Shown in pieces: positions 1 to 5,755 of a DNA stretch of 5,755 bases. Position numbers and translations under genes: made by a program. The notes under the pieces were generated by a model that was given only the letters and a program-made list of their open reading frames with translations, was not told the DNA's origin and searched no databases. Origin of the DNA: Planctomycetota bacterium (GTDB lineage: Bacteria; Planctomycetota; Phycisphaerae; UBA1845; UTPLA1); the NCBI GenBank assembly GCA_027295245.1, contig JAPULF010000535.1:1-5755 (forward strand), read 5' to 3'. The first letter of the stretch is position 1, and each line of letters begins with the position of its first letter.

Positions 1-69
1 GCCTGGGTTACTACCGGCGAAATCTCGGCGAATACGAACGCGCGGTGGGAATTCGATAATGGTTCGTAG
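1..69 (+). other. Possible 3' end of a rightward gene cut by the window edge
   Basis: Two rightward frames stay open from the left edge and end shortly before the convergent anti-sigma gene. One starts at base 3, ends with TAA at 57-59 and reads LGYYRRNLGEYERAVGIR, which faintly resembles a tetratricopeptide helix. The other starts at base 1, ends with TAG at 67-69 and reads AWVTTGEISANTNARW followed by six more residues. The stretch is too short to decide which frame is real, or whether either is. No clear hairpin terminator is visible between here and base 82. Confidence 0.2.
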
Positions 70-81
70 CGCCGCCGCGGC

Positions 82-960
82 CTATTCACGCGTCCACAGT
101 GCCGCGAACCTGGCCCGGGCCTCCGGCTGATTCAACGCCAGGCGAGCCTCCGACATCCATTCCTTCATCCGTTCATAATCGATCGAACTGCAGCAAATAT
201 GCGTGGTCTTCTCGTCGTCACACCACGCCAGCACATAGAGGTACGATTTGTCTTCCTGCTCGACTTTGTGCTCATACCAATCGCCCTCGCCACAACCCTC
301 CAGGCATCGCAGGCGCGGAACACTGAAAAAGGACAAACGGTTCAAAGTCGCGCTGTTTTTGTAGATGACGTGCGCCCCCTGCCGGCCGCGACGGACGCCG
401 CAGAAATTCGCGGATTCCAACGCGAATCCGGGCTCGCTCAAGTCCGGAACGAGCGCCTTGAGTTCCTGAGAATATTGGCTCGCATAGGCCTCGCGCAGCC
501 CGTTCAAGTCGCTTGGAAGATCCGGCGACTGGTGCGCCCCTTCCTTCTGGCAGCACGTGTTGTGAACATCGGTGACACGCATCACCGCAACCCGGTGGCC
601 CTGTAACGTAATGCCCGGACGCGCCTCCGGCGGGAAGAAGACCTCCCAGGCCGAATAAACCGCGAAACCGACACACGCCGCCGCCAACGCCCCCGCCGCC
701 GCCAGACCCCGCCATTTCGACTTCGCCGAAACACGCCGCCCCACGGCCAGCTTGGCCCGAACACTGGCGCCCAAGCCGTTCGGAACCGGCGTGGATTCAC
801 CGATCCGCCTCAGCGCCTTGCGAAGCGCTTGGTGCTCGCCGACGACCCGCGTACATGCCGGGCACATCTTCAGGTGGTCCAGCACGTCGCAGTTGACCTT
901 GACGTCGAACTGCCCGTCCGCGAACGCATACAAATACTTCCGTACATTCTTGCAGATCAT
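82..960 (-). CDS. Membrane-anchored zinc-finger anti-sigma factor with cysteine-rich extracytoplasmic domain
   Basis: This 292-residue protein is probably the antagonist of the ECF sigma factor encoded just upstream. The N-terminus carries a zf-HC2/ZAS-type signature: Cys3, then His29-x3-Cys33-x2-Cys36, followed by a charged helix (about 42-56) that in this family packs against the sigma factor. One hydrophobic segment rich in Ala, Gly and Val (about 85-105) should span the inner membrane, which puts residues 110-292 outside the cytoplasm. That part has the general layout of the C-terminal domains of many such anti-sigma factors (a VPDLSEPGFAL stretch near 171-181, then strands around 197-214 and 240-247). 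It is unusual in holding eight cysteines (136, 137, 187, 219, 223, 247, 256, 257), including two CC pairs and CLEGC, with His133 and His254 close by. The start ATG lies 9 bases after the sigma stop, so translation is probably coupled; only a weak GAG-type ribosome site is visible. The ligand is unknown: metal or redox sensing is inference. The anti-sigma role is well supported by motif, topology and position. Confidence 0.88.
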   Translation of the reverse strand: MICKNVRKYLYAFADGQFDVKVNCDVLDHLKMCPACTRVVGEHQALRKALRRIGESTPVPNGLGASVRAKLAVGRRVSAKSKWRGLAAAGALAAACVGFAVYSAWEVFFPPEARPGITLQGHRVAVMRVTDVHNTCCQKEGAHQSPDLPSDLNGLREAYASQYSQELKALVPDLSEPGFALESANFCGVRRGRQGAHVIYKNSATLNRLSFFSVPRLRCLEGCGEGDWYEHKVEQEDKSYLYVLAWCDDEKTTHICCSSIDYERMKEWMSEARLALNQPEARARFAALWTRE

Positions 961-969
961 GATCTCAAC

Positions 970-1536
970 TCACCCACGCCTCGCCCGTACGCCCCGTTGT
1001 CGCGCGTAATCGGATAGCCCCGTGCTCAATAGCTGCCTCGCCCGGTACAGCCGACTCATCACCGTCCCCAACGCACAGTCCAACACCTGTGCGATTTCCT
1101 TGTAGCTCAGGTCGCCCAACGACCACAGCATCAGGACGGAACGGTACTCCGGAGACAGCGATTCCACCGCCCGCTTCAACTCCTCGTCGAAATGCTCCCA
1201 ATCCACCTGACCCGCCTCCAGAACCGGCAGATCCTCCCTCTCTATTTCGGCCGCAAAGTCGTCGAAACTTACGTCATCCAAGAGCGACGGTGCCCGTTTG
1301 GACTGACCCCGCCGGGTGAAGAACACATTGTGAAGAATCTTCAGAAGCCATGGCTTCGCACCGTATTCTCGAAGATCGAACCGATCGAACGCCGAATGTG
1401 CCCGAAGAAACGTCTCCTGCACCAGATCCTCCGCCTCATGACTGTCCCGAGACAGCGTCCGCGCAATTCGATACACCAGGTCCAAATGGCACAACACCAC
1501 CGCTTCGAATTGCCCTGAACCCTTGTCCTTCGGCAT
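970..1536 (-). CDS. ECF-type RNA polymerase sigma factor (sigma-70 family)
   Basis: This 188-residue protein has the two-domain plan of extracytoplasmic function sigma factors. Region 2 covers about residues 10-80 and includes the core-binding/-10-recognition signature EAEDLVQETFLRAH (34-47) and the PWLLKILHNVFFTRRG stretch (62-77). An acidic linker (about 87-119) joins it to region 4 (about 120-175), with LSPEYRSVLMLWSLGDLSY (127-145), the helix-turn-helix around 145-166 (KEIAQVLDCALGTVMSRL) and the following basic RARQLL. There is no region 1.1 or 3, and the length is typical of the family. The ATG at 1536-1534 is preceded 8 bases upstream by AGGA, which supports this start. It is the first gene of a leftward operon with the anti-sigma factor, the usual arrangement for autoregulated ECF modules. 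The exact ECF group cannot be assigned by eye. Its targets are unknown, but its own upstream region is the first candidate. Confidence 0.94.
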   Translation of the reverse strand: MPKDKGSGQFEAVVLCHLDLVYRIARTLSRDSHEAEDLVQETFLRAHSAFDRFDLREYGAKPWLLKILHNVFFTRRGQSKRAPSLLDDVSFDDFAAEIEREDLPVLEAGQVDWEHFDEELKRAVESLSPEYRSVLMLWSLGDLSYKEIAQVLDCALGTVMSRLYRARQLLSTGLSDYARQRGVRARRG

Positions 1537-1544
1537 TACCTGTT

Positions 1545-1548
1545 TCCT
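1545..1548 (-). promoter_or_regulatory. Ribosome binding site of the sigma factor gene
   Basis: The minus strand reads AGGA here, separated by 8 bases from the ATG at 1536-1534. This is a good Shine-Dalgarno match and fixes the sigma start. Confidence 0.6.
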
Positions 1549-1573
1549 GGGCCTCCAATCTGGCCCACTATCC

Positions 1574-1602
1574 TAAACCGACTGATCCGAGTGCCTATTT
1601 CC
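1574..1602 (-). promoter_or_regulatory. Candidate ECF-type (autoregulatory) promoter of the sigma operon
   Basis: Read leftward, GGAAAT (1602-1597) resembles the GGAA-type -35 element of ECF promoters. A spacer of 15 bases leads to TCGGTTTA (1581-1574) in the -10 region. Transcription would then start about 30 bases before the sigma ATG, a reasonable leader length that leaves room for the AGGA ribosome site. The -10 element of this ECF group is unknown, so the match rests mostly on the -35-like half and on position. Confidence 0.35.
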
Positions 1603-1603
1603 A
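1593..1603. repeat. Direct repeat copy 1 (GCCTATTTCCA)
   Basis: An exact 11-base match to copy 2 lies 47 bases further right. On the minus strand it reads TGGAAATAGGC. In both copies ATGCC follows on the plus strand, after 4 bases here (GTTT) and after 1 base in copy 2. It could be a promoter -35 box or a regulator binding site. Confidence 0.55.
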
Positions 1604-1639
1604 GTTTATGCCCTCCGCTACCGAATTGATAACGGTTTG

Positions 1640-1650
1640 GCCTATTTCCA
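1640..1650. repeat. Direct repeat copy 2 (GCCTATTTCCA)
   Basis: This is the second exact copy of the 11-base motif. Here it overlaps a small palindrome, ATTTCCAAAT (1645-1654), and a TTTGG/CCAAA inverted repeat (1636-1640 and 1648-1652). Copy 1 has neither, so the shared part is the direct repeat. If read as an ECF -35 element facing left, it would give a leader of about 75 bases. Confidence 0.55.
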
Positions 1651-1688
1651 AATGCCTGCGAACAAGTGAATTACGTCTCCACGCCCGG

Positions 1689-1717
1689 TTGATGACCGCC
1701 ACGGACCGGACTAGCAT
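1689..1717 (+). promoter_or_regulatory. Weak sigma-70-like promoter candidate for lysS
   Basis: TTGATG (1689-1694) and TAGCAT (1712-1717) are separated by exactly 17 bases. Each matches the TTGACA/TATAAT consensus at four of six positions. The transcript would begin near 1724, about 70 bases before the chosen lysS start. Matches of this quality occur by chance, so this is only a candidate. Confidence 0.22.
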
Positions 1718-1796
1718 GCCACCCGTCAAGACTTTGGTGCCGGAATCACTGCTGCGTCCGGACCGAAAACCCCGATTTCAGGACTCCGGCCGCTCT

Positions 1797-3263
1797 ATGA
1801 CAGACCAATACTTCCAGGATCGCGCCCGCAAACTCCCCCTGTTGATCGATCTGGGATACGACCCCTACGGGCAGAGGTTCGACGGCGTACAACCCAATTC
1901 CGACCTCCGTCACGAGGCGGAACGCCGCGGCTTCGAGCCCGGTCAGTCCGACGAGTCCAGCGTTGTCCGGGCCGCCGGTCGCATCGTACTCCAACGCATC
2001 ATGGGAAAACTGGCGTTCCTGACCCTTCGCGACTCCTCCGCCGATATCCAAATCGGCGTCTCGAAGGCCCGCGTCAGCGAAAGGGACTGGAAACTCGTCA
2101 AGCTCCTCGATCTCGGCGATATCCTGGGCGTCGACGGACACCTCGGACGTACCAAGACCAACGAAATCACGATTTGGGCCCAATCCCTCACGATACTCGG
2201 CAAGAGCCTTCGCCCCCCGCCCGAAAAATGGCACGGCCTGAAGGACGTCGACGCCCGATACCGCCAGCGCTACGTCGATCTCTTTTCGAATCCCGAAGTC
2301 ATGCGGACGTTTCGCGCCCGGTCCACCATCGTCGATTCCATCCGATCATACATGCGCCAACGCGGTTTTCTCGAAGTCGAAACCCCCATGCTTCAGCCCA
2401 TCTACGGCGGAGCCGCCGCGCGGCCGTTCACCACCCATCACAACACCCTCGACATGGACCTGTTCCTCCGCATCTCGCCCGAACTCTACCTCAAGCGGCT
2501 ACTGGTCGGCGGCATGGAACGGGTCTTCGAGATCAATCGCAACTTCCGAAACGAAGGCATCAGCACCCAACACAATCCCGAATTCACCATGATGGAGTGC
2601 TACCAGGCATACGGCGACCTGACCGACATGATGTCCATCGTCGAAGGCATCGCAACGCGGTGCATCGAAGCGTTGGACGGCGAACCGAAGAGGAAGTTCC
2701 GCGAATACGATCTCGACTTCACTCCGCCCTGGCCGCGCCGCACCTACAACGAACTTCTCGTCGAACACGCCGGCGTCGACCTGGACGATTCGGACGGAAT
2801 CCGGGCCAAGGCCGCCGAATTCGGAATCGACGCCCCCGCCGCCGATGTCGCAGTCGTGGCGAACAAGCTCTTCGAAAAAACCGTAGAAGACGGGTTGATA
2901 CAGCCCTGTTTCGTCACCGAATATCCCGCGGCCATCTGCCCCCTGACGCGCCGCAAGCCCGATGACCCGTCCCGCGCCCTCCGCTTCGAAGCCTTCGCCG
3001 CGGGCATGGAACTCGGAAATGCGTACACTGAACTCAATGATCCCGTAATCCAGCGCCAAACCCTGGGTGCGCAACTCGACGGTGAAGGGGATGCCACCAT
3101 GCGTGTGATGGACGAGGACTTCATCACGTCACTCGAATACGGCATGCCGCCGGCCGGCGGACTCGGAATCGGCGTCGATCGACTGGTGATGCTGCTCACC
3201 AACTCGCCCAGCATCCGCGACGTGATACTGTTTCCACTACAGCGCCCGCTCGACAAAGGGTAA
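1797..3263 (+). CDS. lysS: Lysyl-tRNA synthetase, class II
   Basis: This cytoplasmic enzyme attaches lysine to tRNA-Lys using ATP. At 488 residues it has the normal length of bacterial LysRS. The N-terminal OB-fold anticodon-binding domain spans about residues 56-140 (GKLAFLTLRD at 70-79). The class II catalytic core follows: motif 1 around RGFLEVETPMLQP (189-201), motif 2 in VFEINRNFRNEG (243-254) continuing through HNPEFTMMECYQAY (from 259), and motif 3 in GGLGIGVDRLVMLL (454-467) with its conserved Arg462. The LysRS-typical MELGNAYTELND lies at 404-415. I chose the ATG at 1797 because YFQDRARKLPLLIDLGYDPYG is the usual LysRS opening and AGGA lies at 1780-1783, though 13 bases away. An in-frame ATG at 1716 would add 27 residues with no family resemblance. 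The permease gene begins 3 bases after the stop, so the two are very likely co-transcribed. All catalytic signatures appear intact. Confidence 0.97.
   Translation: MTDQYFQDRARKLPLLIDLGYDPYGQRFDGVQPNSDLRHEAERRGFEPGQSDESSVVRAAGRIVLQRIMGKLAFLTLRDSSADIQIGVSKARVSERDWKLVKLLDLGDILGVDGHLGRTKTNEITIWAQSLTILGKSLRPPPEKWHGLKDVDARYRQRYVDLFSNPEVMRTFRARSTIVDSIRSYMRQRGFLEVETPMLQPIYGGAAARPFTTHHNTLDMDLFLRISPELYLKRLLVGGMERVFEINRNFRNEGISTQHNPEFTMMECYQAYGDLTDMMSIVEGIATRCIEALDGEPKRKFREYDLDFTPPWPRRTYNELLVEHAGVDLDDSDGIRAKAAEFGIDAPAADVAVVANKLFEKTVEDGLIQPCFVTEYPAAICPLTRRKPDDPSRALRFEAFAAGMELGNAYTELNDPVIQRQTLGAQLDGEGDATMRVMDEDFITSLEYGMPPAGGLGIGVDRLVMLLTNSPSIRDVILFPLQRPLDKG
3255..3260 (+). promoter_or_regulatory. Ribosome binding site of the permease gene, inside the end of lysS
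   Basis: AAAGGG sits within the last codons of lysS and lies 6 bases before the GTG at 3267, with the lysS TAA in between. It supports the GTG start and suggests translational coupling between the two genes. Confidence 0.6.
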
Positions 3264-3266
3264 CGC

Positions 3267-5755
3267 GTGCGGTCGAGAACCATTCTATTCACACTCCTTG
3301 CTCCGGTCTCGCTACCGGCCTACGCCCTCTTCCTCGTCGCAACAAACCTGCTCGGCGCGGCATATTACATCGTGGTCGAGGCCTCCCTCTCGCGCCTCAC
3401 GAAAAAACCGATCTCCATTTCAAGAACCCAATTGTTGCTCTTTGCCCTGCCGGTCCTCCTCCTCGCCCCCGTGGCCACCGCCGTTCACATGATCATCTGG
3501 CTCGGGCGATTGATATGGCAATCCGCATGCGGTCTCGGGAGGTGGCAAACCGGCTTCAGCGAAAACAAGGGTGCTTGTGTGTTGGGAACGGTGTGGGCCC
3601 TGGCCGCGGCATGGATCACCATCACCTGCTTCAACGCCGCCGCGGGACTGAGTTTCATCGGTCAGCCGATCCGCGGAGAGGACGCCTTCGTCAATCAACT
3701 CACCCGCGACAAGCTCCTCGGTGAAATGCCCGAAGACATGCAGGCCCGTCGCCGGCAAGTCATCGATGAACTGAAGAGATATCAAGAGGCGGCCGACCCC
3801 GACTGGCAACTACTGGCCGCCGATCTCGAAGAAGACAGAATGGCCTTCCGCTGGCTCGCCTCGCGCTACCCATACCTGGCCAAGAAGATGGCCGACATGC
3901 AGTGGTTCTATCACCCGGCGGAAATCTCCCGTGACGGACTGGCCCACAGCGCATTGCTCCTGGGCGCGCTCCTCGCCGCGTGGATCGTGTTGATACGATG
4001 GCCCGGCACGTTCGCGCTCGTGCCGACGACCACGCTTCGCAGCGTTTGGATGATCGCCCGCACAGGTGTCTGCACCTGGGCCATCTACAAATTGGCAACA
4101 TGGTCGCCAATTACGACTTCCTTATGGTTCGACAGGAGCGACCCGTCGGCCGCATTTCGCATTCTCAGCCCGGCCTGGTGGTTGGGGTTCAACCATCTGG
4201 CCTGGGTTCGACTCGAATGGTATGTCCTGAACGCCGGCCTCTGGTTCGCCCTCGTCGGACTCGTGGTATTCACTTGGTGGCTCGCCTGGCGGATCGCTCC
4301 GTTCATCGGTTGGCCGAAATACTACGTCGCCTTCCTCGCGTCCCGGCTGCTTCAACGCAAGCGGATTGCCTTCTTTTCGGTCGGGGCCGTCACCTTGTGC
4401 GTCGCCATGATGATCATCGTCATCAGCGTGATGGGCGGATTCGTGGACAGCATTCGGGATCGAGCACACGGCCTGCTCGGTGATCTGGTCATGGACGGCG
4501 ACATGCGCGGCTTTCCCGGCTATCAGGAGTTCATCGACCTGATATCCCGCCTCACCGACGACGACATCCCCAAGCTCGAATCGATTCTGGCGAAAAACGA
4601 CCCCGAGGAATTCGAACGCTTTCAACGCGAAGTCCGAGCCCGAAACAAGCCCGCCGAGCCGATCGTGCTGCAAGCGACGCCCCTGATTCATTCCTACGGT
4701 TTGCTCCAGTTTCGTTCCACCGGGAGGACCAAGGCCGTCGGGATCTGGGGGATTCGGCTCGAAGAGTACGTGCGCGTCAACGAATTCGGAAAAGACCTCT
4801 TCTACAACAATCGATTCGGCGGAACCACGCTCGCGCCCCAGGCTCAACCCGTCTGGGCTTTCGGTCCAACAGGGATCCCAACACTTCCACCGGAAATGGA
4901 GCGACACTTTCAGGACTACCTCAAGTCTCTCGATCCCGAAACGCGTCAAAAAAAAGAGCGGCGCTACCGCCGCGAACCCGGTTACACCCTCCCCGGGCCC
5001 GGAATCTTCCGAGAGAGCGACGCCGATCCGCCCGCGCCGGGTTACGAGGGTGATCCGCACCACGGACTCATCACCGGTCGTGATCTGATCGGCGTTCGCA
5101 AGCCCTCCGGCGAGTACCAGCGTACGCCCGACTACCACCGCGGAGACCCGGTCTGGCTCACCGTTCTGCCCCTTTCGCGAAAGGGCAGGGTCACACCCGA
5201 TATGCCGCCCAGGGCGACATTTCGATACGTCGACGACTCGAGAACCGGAATCCACGATATCGACTCGAGAAACGTCTACGTCGATTTCGACGAAATTCAA
5301 CGGTTGCTCTCGATGGAAGGCGGAGAAAAGGTCGATGCCGAAGGCAATGTCATCGGTCGGTTTGGACCGCGTTGCCGCCAGATTCAGATCAAGTTGCGCG
5401 AGCGATACGCCAAACCGCCCGAATTGCATCGAATCAAGGACCTGGTCTCGGCAACATGGGGCGGGTTCATCTGGCTTTCCGACGCCGAAGACCGGTCGCT
5501 GATGAGCGCCGTCGACACCCAGACCTGGGAAGAAATGCAGCGCGATTTTATCTCGGCAATCGAGAAGGAGAAATTCCTGGTCCTGATCATGTTCGGCGTC
5601 ATCAGCATCGTCGCCGTCTTCCTCATCCTTTGCATCTTCTACATGATCGTGCAGGAAAAAACCCGCGACATCGGCATCATCAAGAGCGTCGGAGCCAGCG
5701 CCGAAGGCGTCACCGCCGTCTTCCTCGTCTACGGGGCCGCGATCGGTCTCGTCGG
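3267..5755 (+). CDS. LolC/LolE (FtsX/MacB)-family ABC transporter permease with long N-terminal membrane extension, 3' partial
   Basis: An uninterrupted frame runs from GTG 3267 to the right edge: 829 codons plus two bases, with no stop. Relatives move lipoproteins from the inner membrane toward the outer membrane, driven by an ATPase partner (LolD). The family signature begins at about residue 352 with YYVAFLASRLLQRKRIAFFS, followed by the first canonical membrane helix and ISVMGGFVDSIRDR (386-398), very like the LolC start. A large extracytoplasmic part (about 392-769) contains GLITGRDLIG (600-609), matching the LolC GxxxGxxLA region. TWEEMQRDFISAIEKEKF (753-770), a second helix (770-795) and the cytoplasmic coupling segment EKTRDIGIIKSVGAS (797-811) follow, all diagnostic of LolC/LolE. 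Two further helices and the C-terminus should lie beyond the window. Residues 1-350 are extra: hydrophobic segments near 6-37, 56-84, 104-132, 226-244 and 318-341, possibly 258-278, with a charged loop at 133-224. The GTG start has AAAGGG 6 bases upstream and lies 3 bases after lysS. Family assignment is strong; substrate and exact role are inferred. Confidence 0.9.
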   Translation, partial: MRSRTILFTLLAPVSLPAYALFLVATNLLGAAYYIVVEASLSRLTKKPISISRTQLLLFALPVLLLAPVATAVHMIIWLGRLIWQSACGLGRWQTGFSENKGACVLGTVWALAAAWITITCFNAAAGLSFIGQPIRGEDAFVNQLTRDKLLGEMPEDMQARRRQVIDELKRYQEAADPDWQLLAADLEEDRMAFRWLASRYPYLAKKMADMQWFYHPAEISRDGLAHSALLLGALLAAWIVLIRWPGTFALVPTTTLRSVWMIARTGVCTWAIYKLATWSPITTSLWFDRSDPSAAFRILSPAWWLGFNHLAWVRLEWYVLNAGLWFALVGLVVFTWWLAWRIAPFIGWPKYYVAFLASRLLQRKRIAFFSVGAVTLCVAMMIIVISVMGGFVDSIRDRAHGLLGDLVMDGDMRGFPGYQEFIDLISRLTDDDIPKLESILAKNDPEEFERFQREVRARNKPAEPIVLQATPLIHSYGLLQFRSTGRTKAVGIWGIRLEEYVRVNEFGKDLFYNNRFGGTTLAPQAQPVWAFGPTGIPTLPPEMERHFQDYLKSLDPETRQKKERRYRREPGYTLPGPGIFRESDADPPAPGYEGDPHHGLITGRDLIGVRKPSGEYQRTPDYHRGDPVWLTVLPLSRKGRVTPDMPPRATFRYVDDSRTGIHDIDSRNVYVDFDEIQRLLSMEGGEKVDAEGNVIGRFGPRCRQIQIKLRERYAKPPELHRIKDLVSATWGGFIWLSDAEDRSLMSAVDTQTWEEMQRDFISAIEKEKFLVLIMFGVISIVAVFLILCIFYMIVQEKTRDIGIIKSVGASAEGVTAVFLVYGAAIGLV

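Larger units (their letters stand above)
1537..1796. other. Divergent intergenic region between the sigma operon and lysS
   Basis: About 260 bases separate the two divergent start codons. A rightward frame in phase with lysS is open across this stretch and beyond, but it runs antisense through the sigma gene and does not resemble protein sequence. The region holds the sigma ribosome site, two copies of GCCTATTTCCA, a candidate ECF-like promoter facing left and a weak sigma-70-like promoter facing right. I see no tRNA, T-box leader or strong terminator in it. Confidence 0.7.

Noticed and set aside
272..715. Leftward glycine-rich 147-codon frame inside the anti-sigma gene
   Set aside because: It is an out-of-frame reading of the anti-sigma gene, whose zinc-finger motif and membrane helix are in the other frame. 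The glycine runs come from GC-rich codons.
1740..1761. CCGGA/TCCGG inverted repeat upstream of lysS, considered as a leader hairpin
   Set aside because: The arms are only 5 bases with a 12-base loop and no U-run or leader-peptide context, so this is not distinguishable from chance in GC-rich DNA.
1350..1796. Upstream in-frame extension of lysS across the sigma gene
   Set aside because: Its translation is proline-rich and unlike any LysRS N-terminus, it overlaps the sigma gene on the opposite strand, and a start at 1797 gives a normal-length enzyme.
2174..2965. Rightward 263-codon frame inside lysS
   Set aside because: It is rich in Arg, Pro and His and lies in another frame of the intact lysS; it is a composition artefact.
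2499..3292. Two leftward frames (2499-3074 and 2744-3292) opposite lysS
   Set aside because: Both are antisense to well-conserved LysRS catalytic motifs and show no domain features of their own.
3760..4483. Arg-rich frames on both strands (3760-4110 minus, 3980-4483 plus) over the permease N-terminal region
   Set aside because: They might suggest that the N-terminal part of the permease is not coding, but the permease frame is unbroken, hydrophobic in membrane-like blocks and starts with a ribosome site. The alternatives have none of this.
4122..5429. Long leftward open frame of 435 codons opposite the permease gene
   Set aside because: It is fully antisense to the permease frame, which carries clear LolC/LolE signatures and shares an operon with lysS. 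Its translation shows no recognisable domain or membrane pattern. Long antisense frames are common in GC-rich genes.

Overview
The window looks like ordinary chromosomal DNA from a GC-rich Gram-negative-type bacterium. A planctomycete, perhaps a member of the Phycisphaerae, is my best guess. The guess rests on an ECF sigma/anti-sigma pair next to a class II lysyl-tRNA synthetase gene that is itself joined to a LolC/LolE-type permease gene; I recall that last pairing from planctomycete genomes but cannot check it here. I see no transposon, phage, CRISPR, tRNA or rRNA.

Layout. Positions 1-81 hold at most the last few codons of a rightward gene. Positions 82-1536 hold a two-gene leftward operon: an ECF sigma factor (970-1536) followed after 9 bases by a membrane-bound zinc-finger anti-sigma factor (82-960). 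The anti-sigma factor has an unusually cysteine-rich extracytoplasmic domain. A divergent intergenic region of about 260 bases (1537-1796) must carry the promoters for both directions. It contains an exact 11-base direct repeat whose minus-strand reading (TGGAAATAGGC) resembles an ECF -35 element. Positions 1797-3263 encode lysyl-tRNA synthetase. Three bases after its stop codon a GTG-initiated gene begins (3267) and runs off the right edge with 829 codons visible. It encodes a LolC/LolE/FtsX-family ABC transporter permease with two unusual parts: an N-terminal membrane extension of about 350 residues and an extracytoplasmic domain of about 375 residues.

How the genes work together. The leftward pair is a self-contained signalling module: the anti-sigma factor holds the sigma factor at the membrane until an envelope signal, possibly metal or redox given the cysteines, releases it. 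The rightward pair joins a housekeeping translation gene to a permease that probably acts in lipoprotein release or envelope export. Its ATPase partner (LolD-like) is not in the window and may lie just downstream. The most notable items are the extended permease, the cysteine-rich anti-sigma domain and the repeated promoter-like motif. None of these is evidence of a wholly new system.
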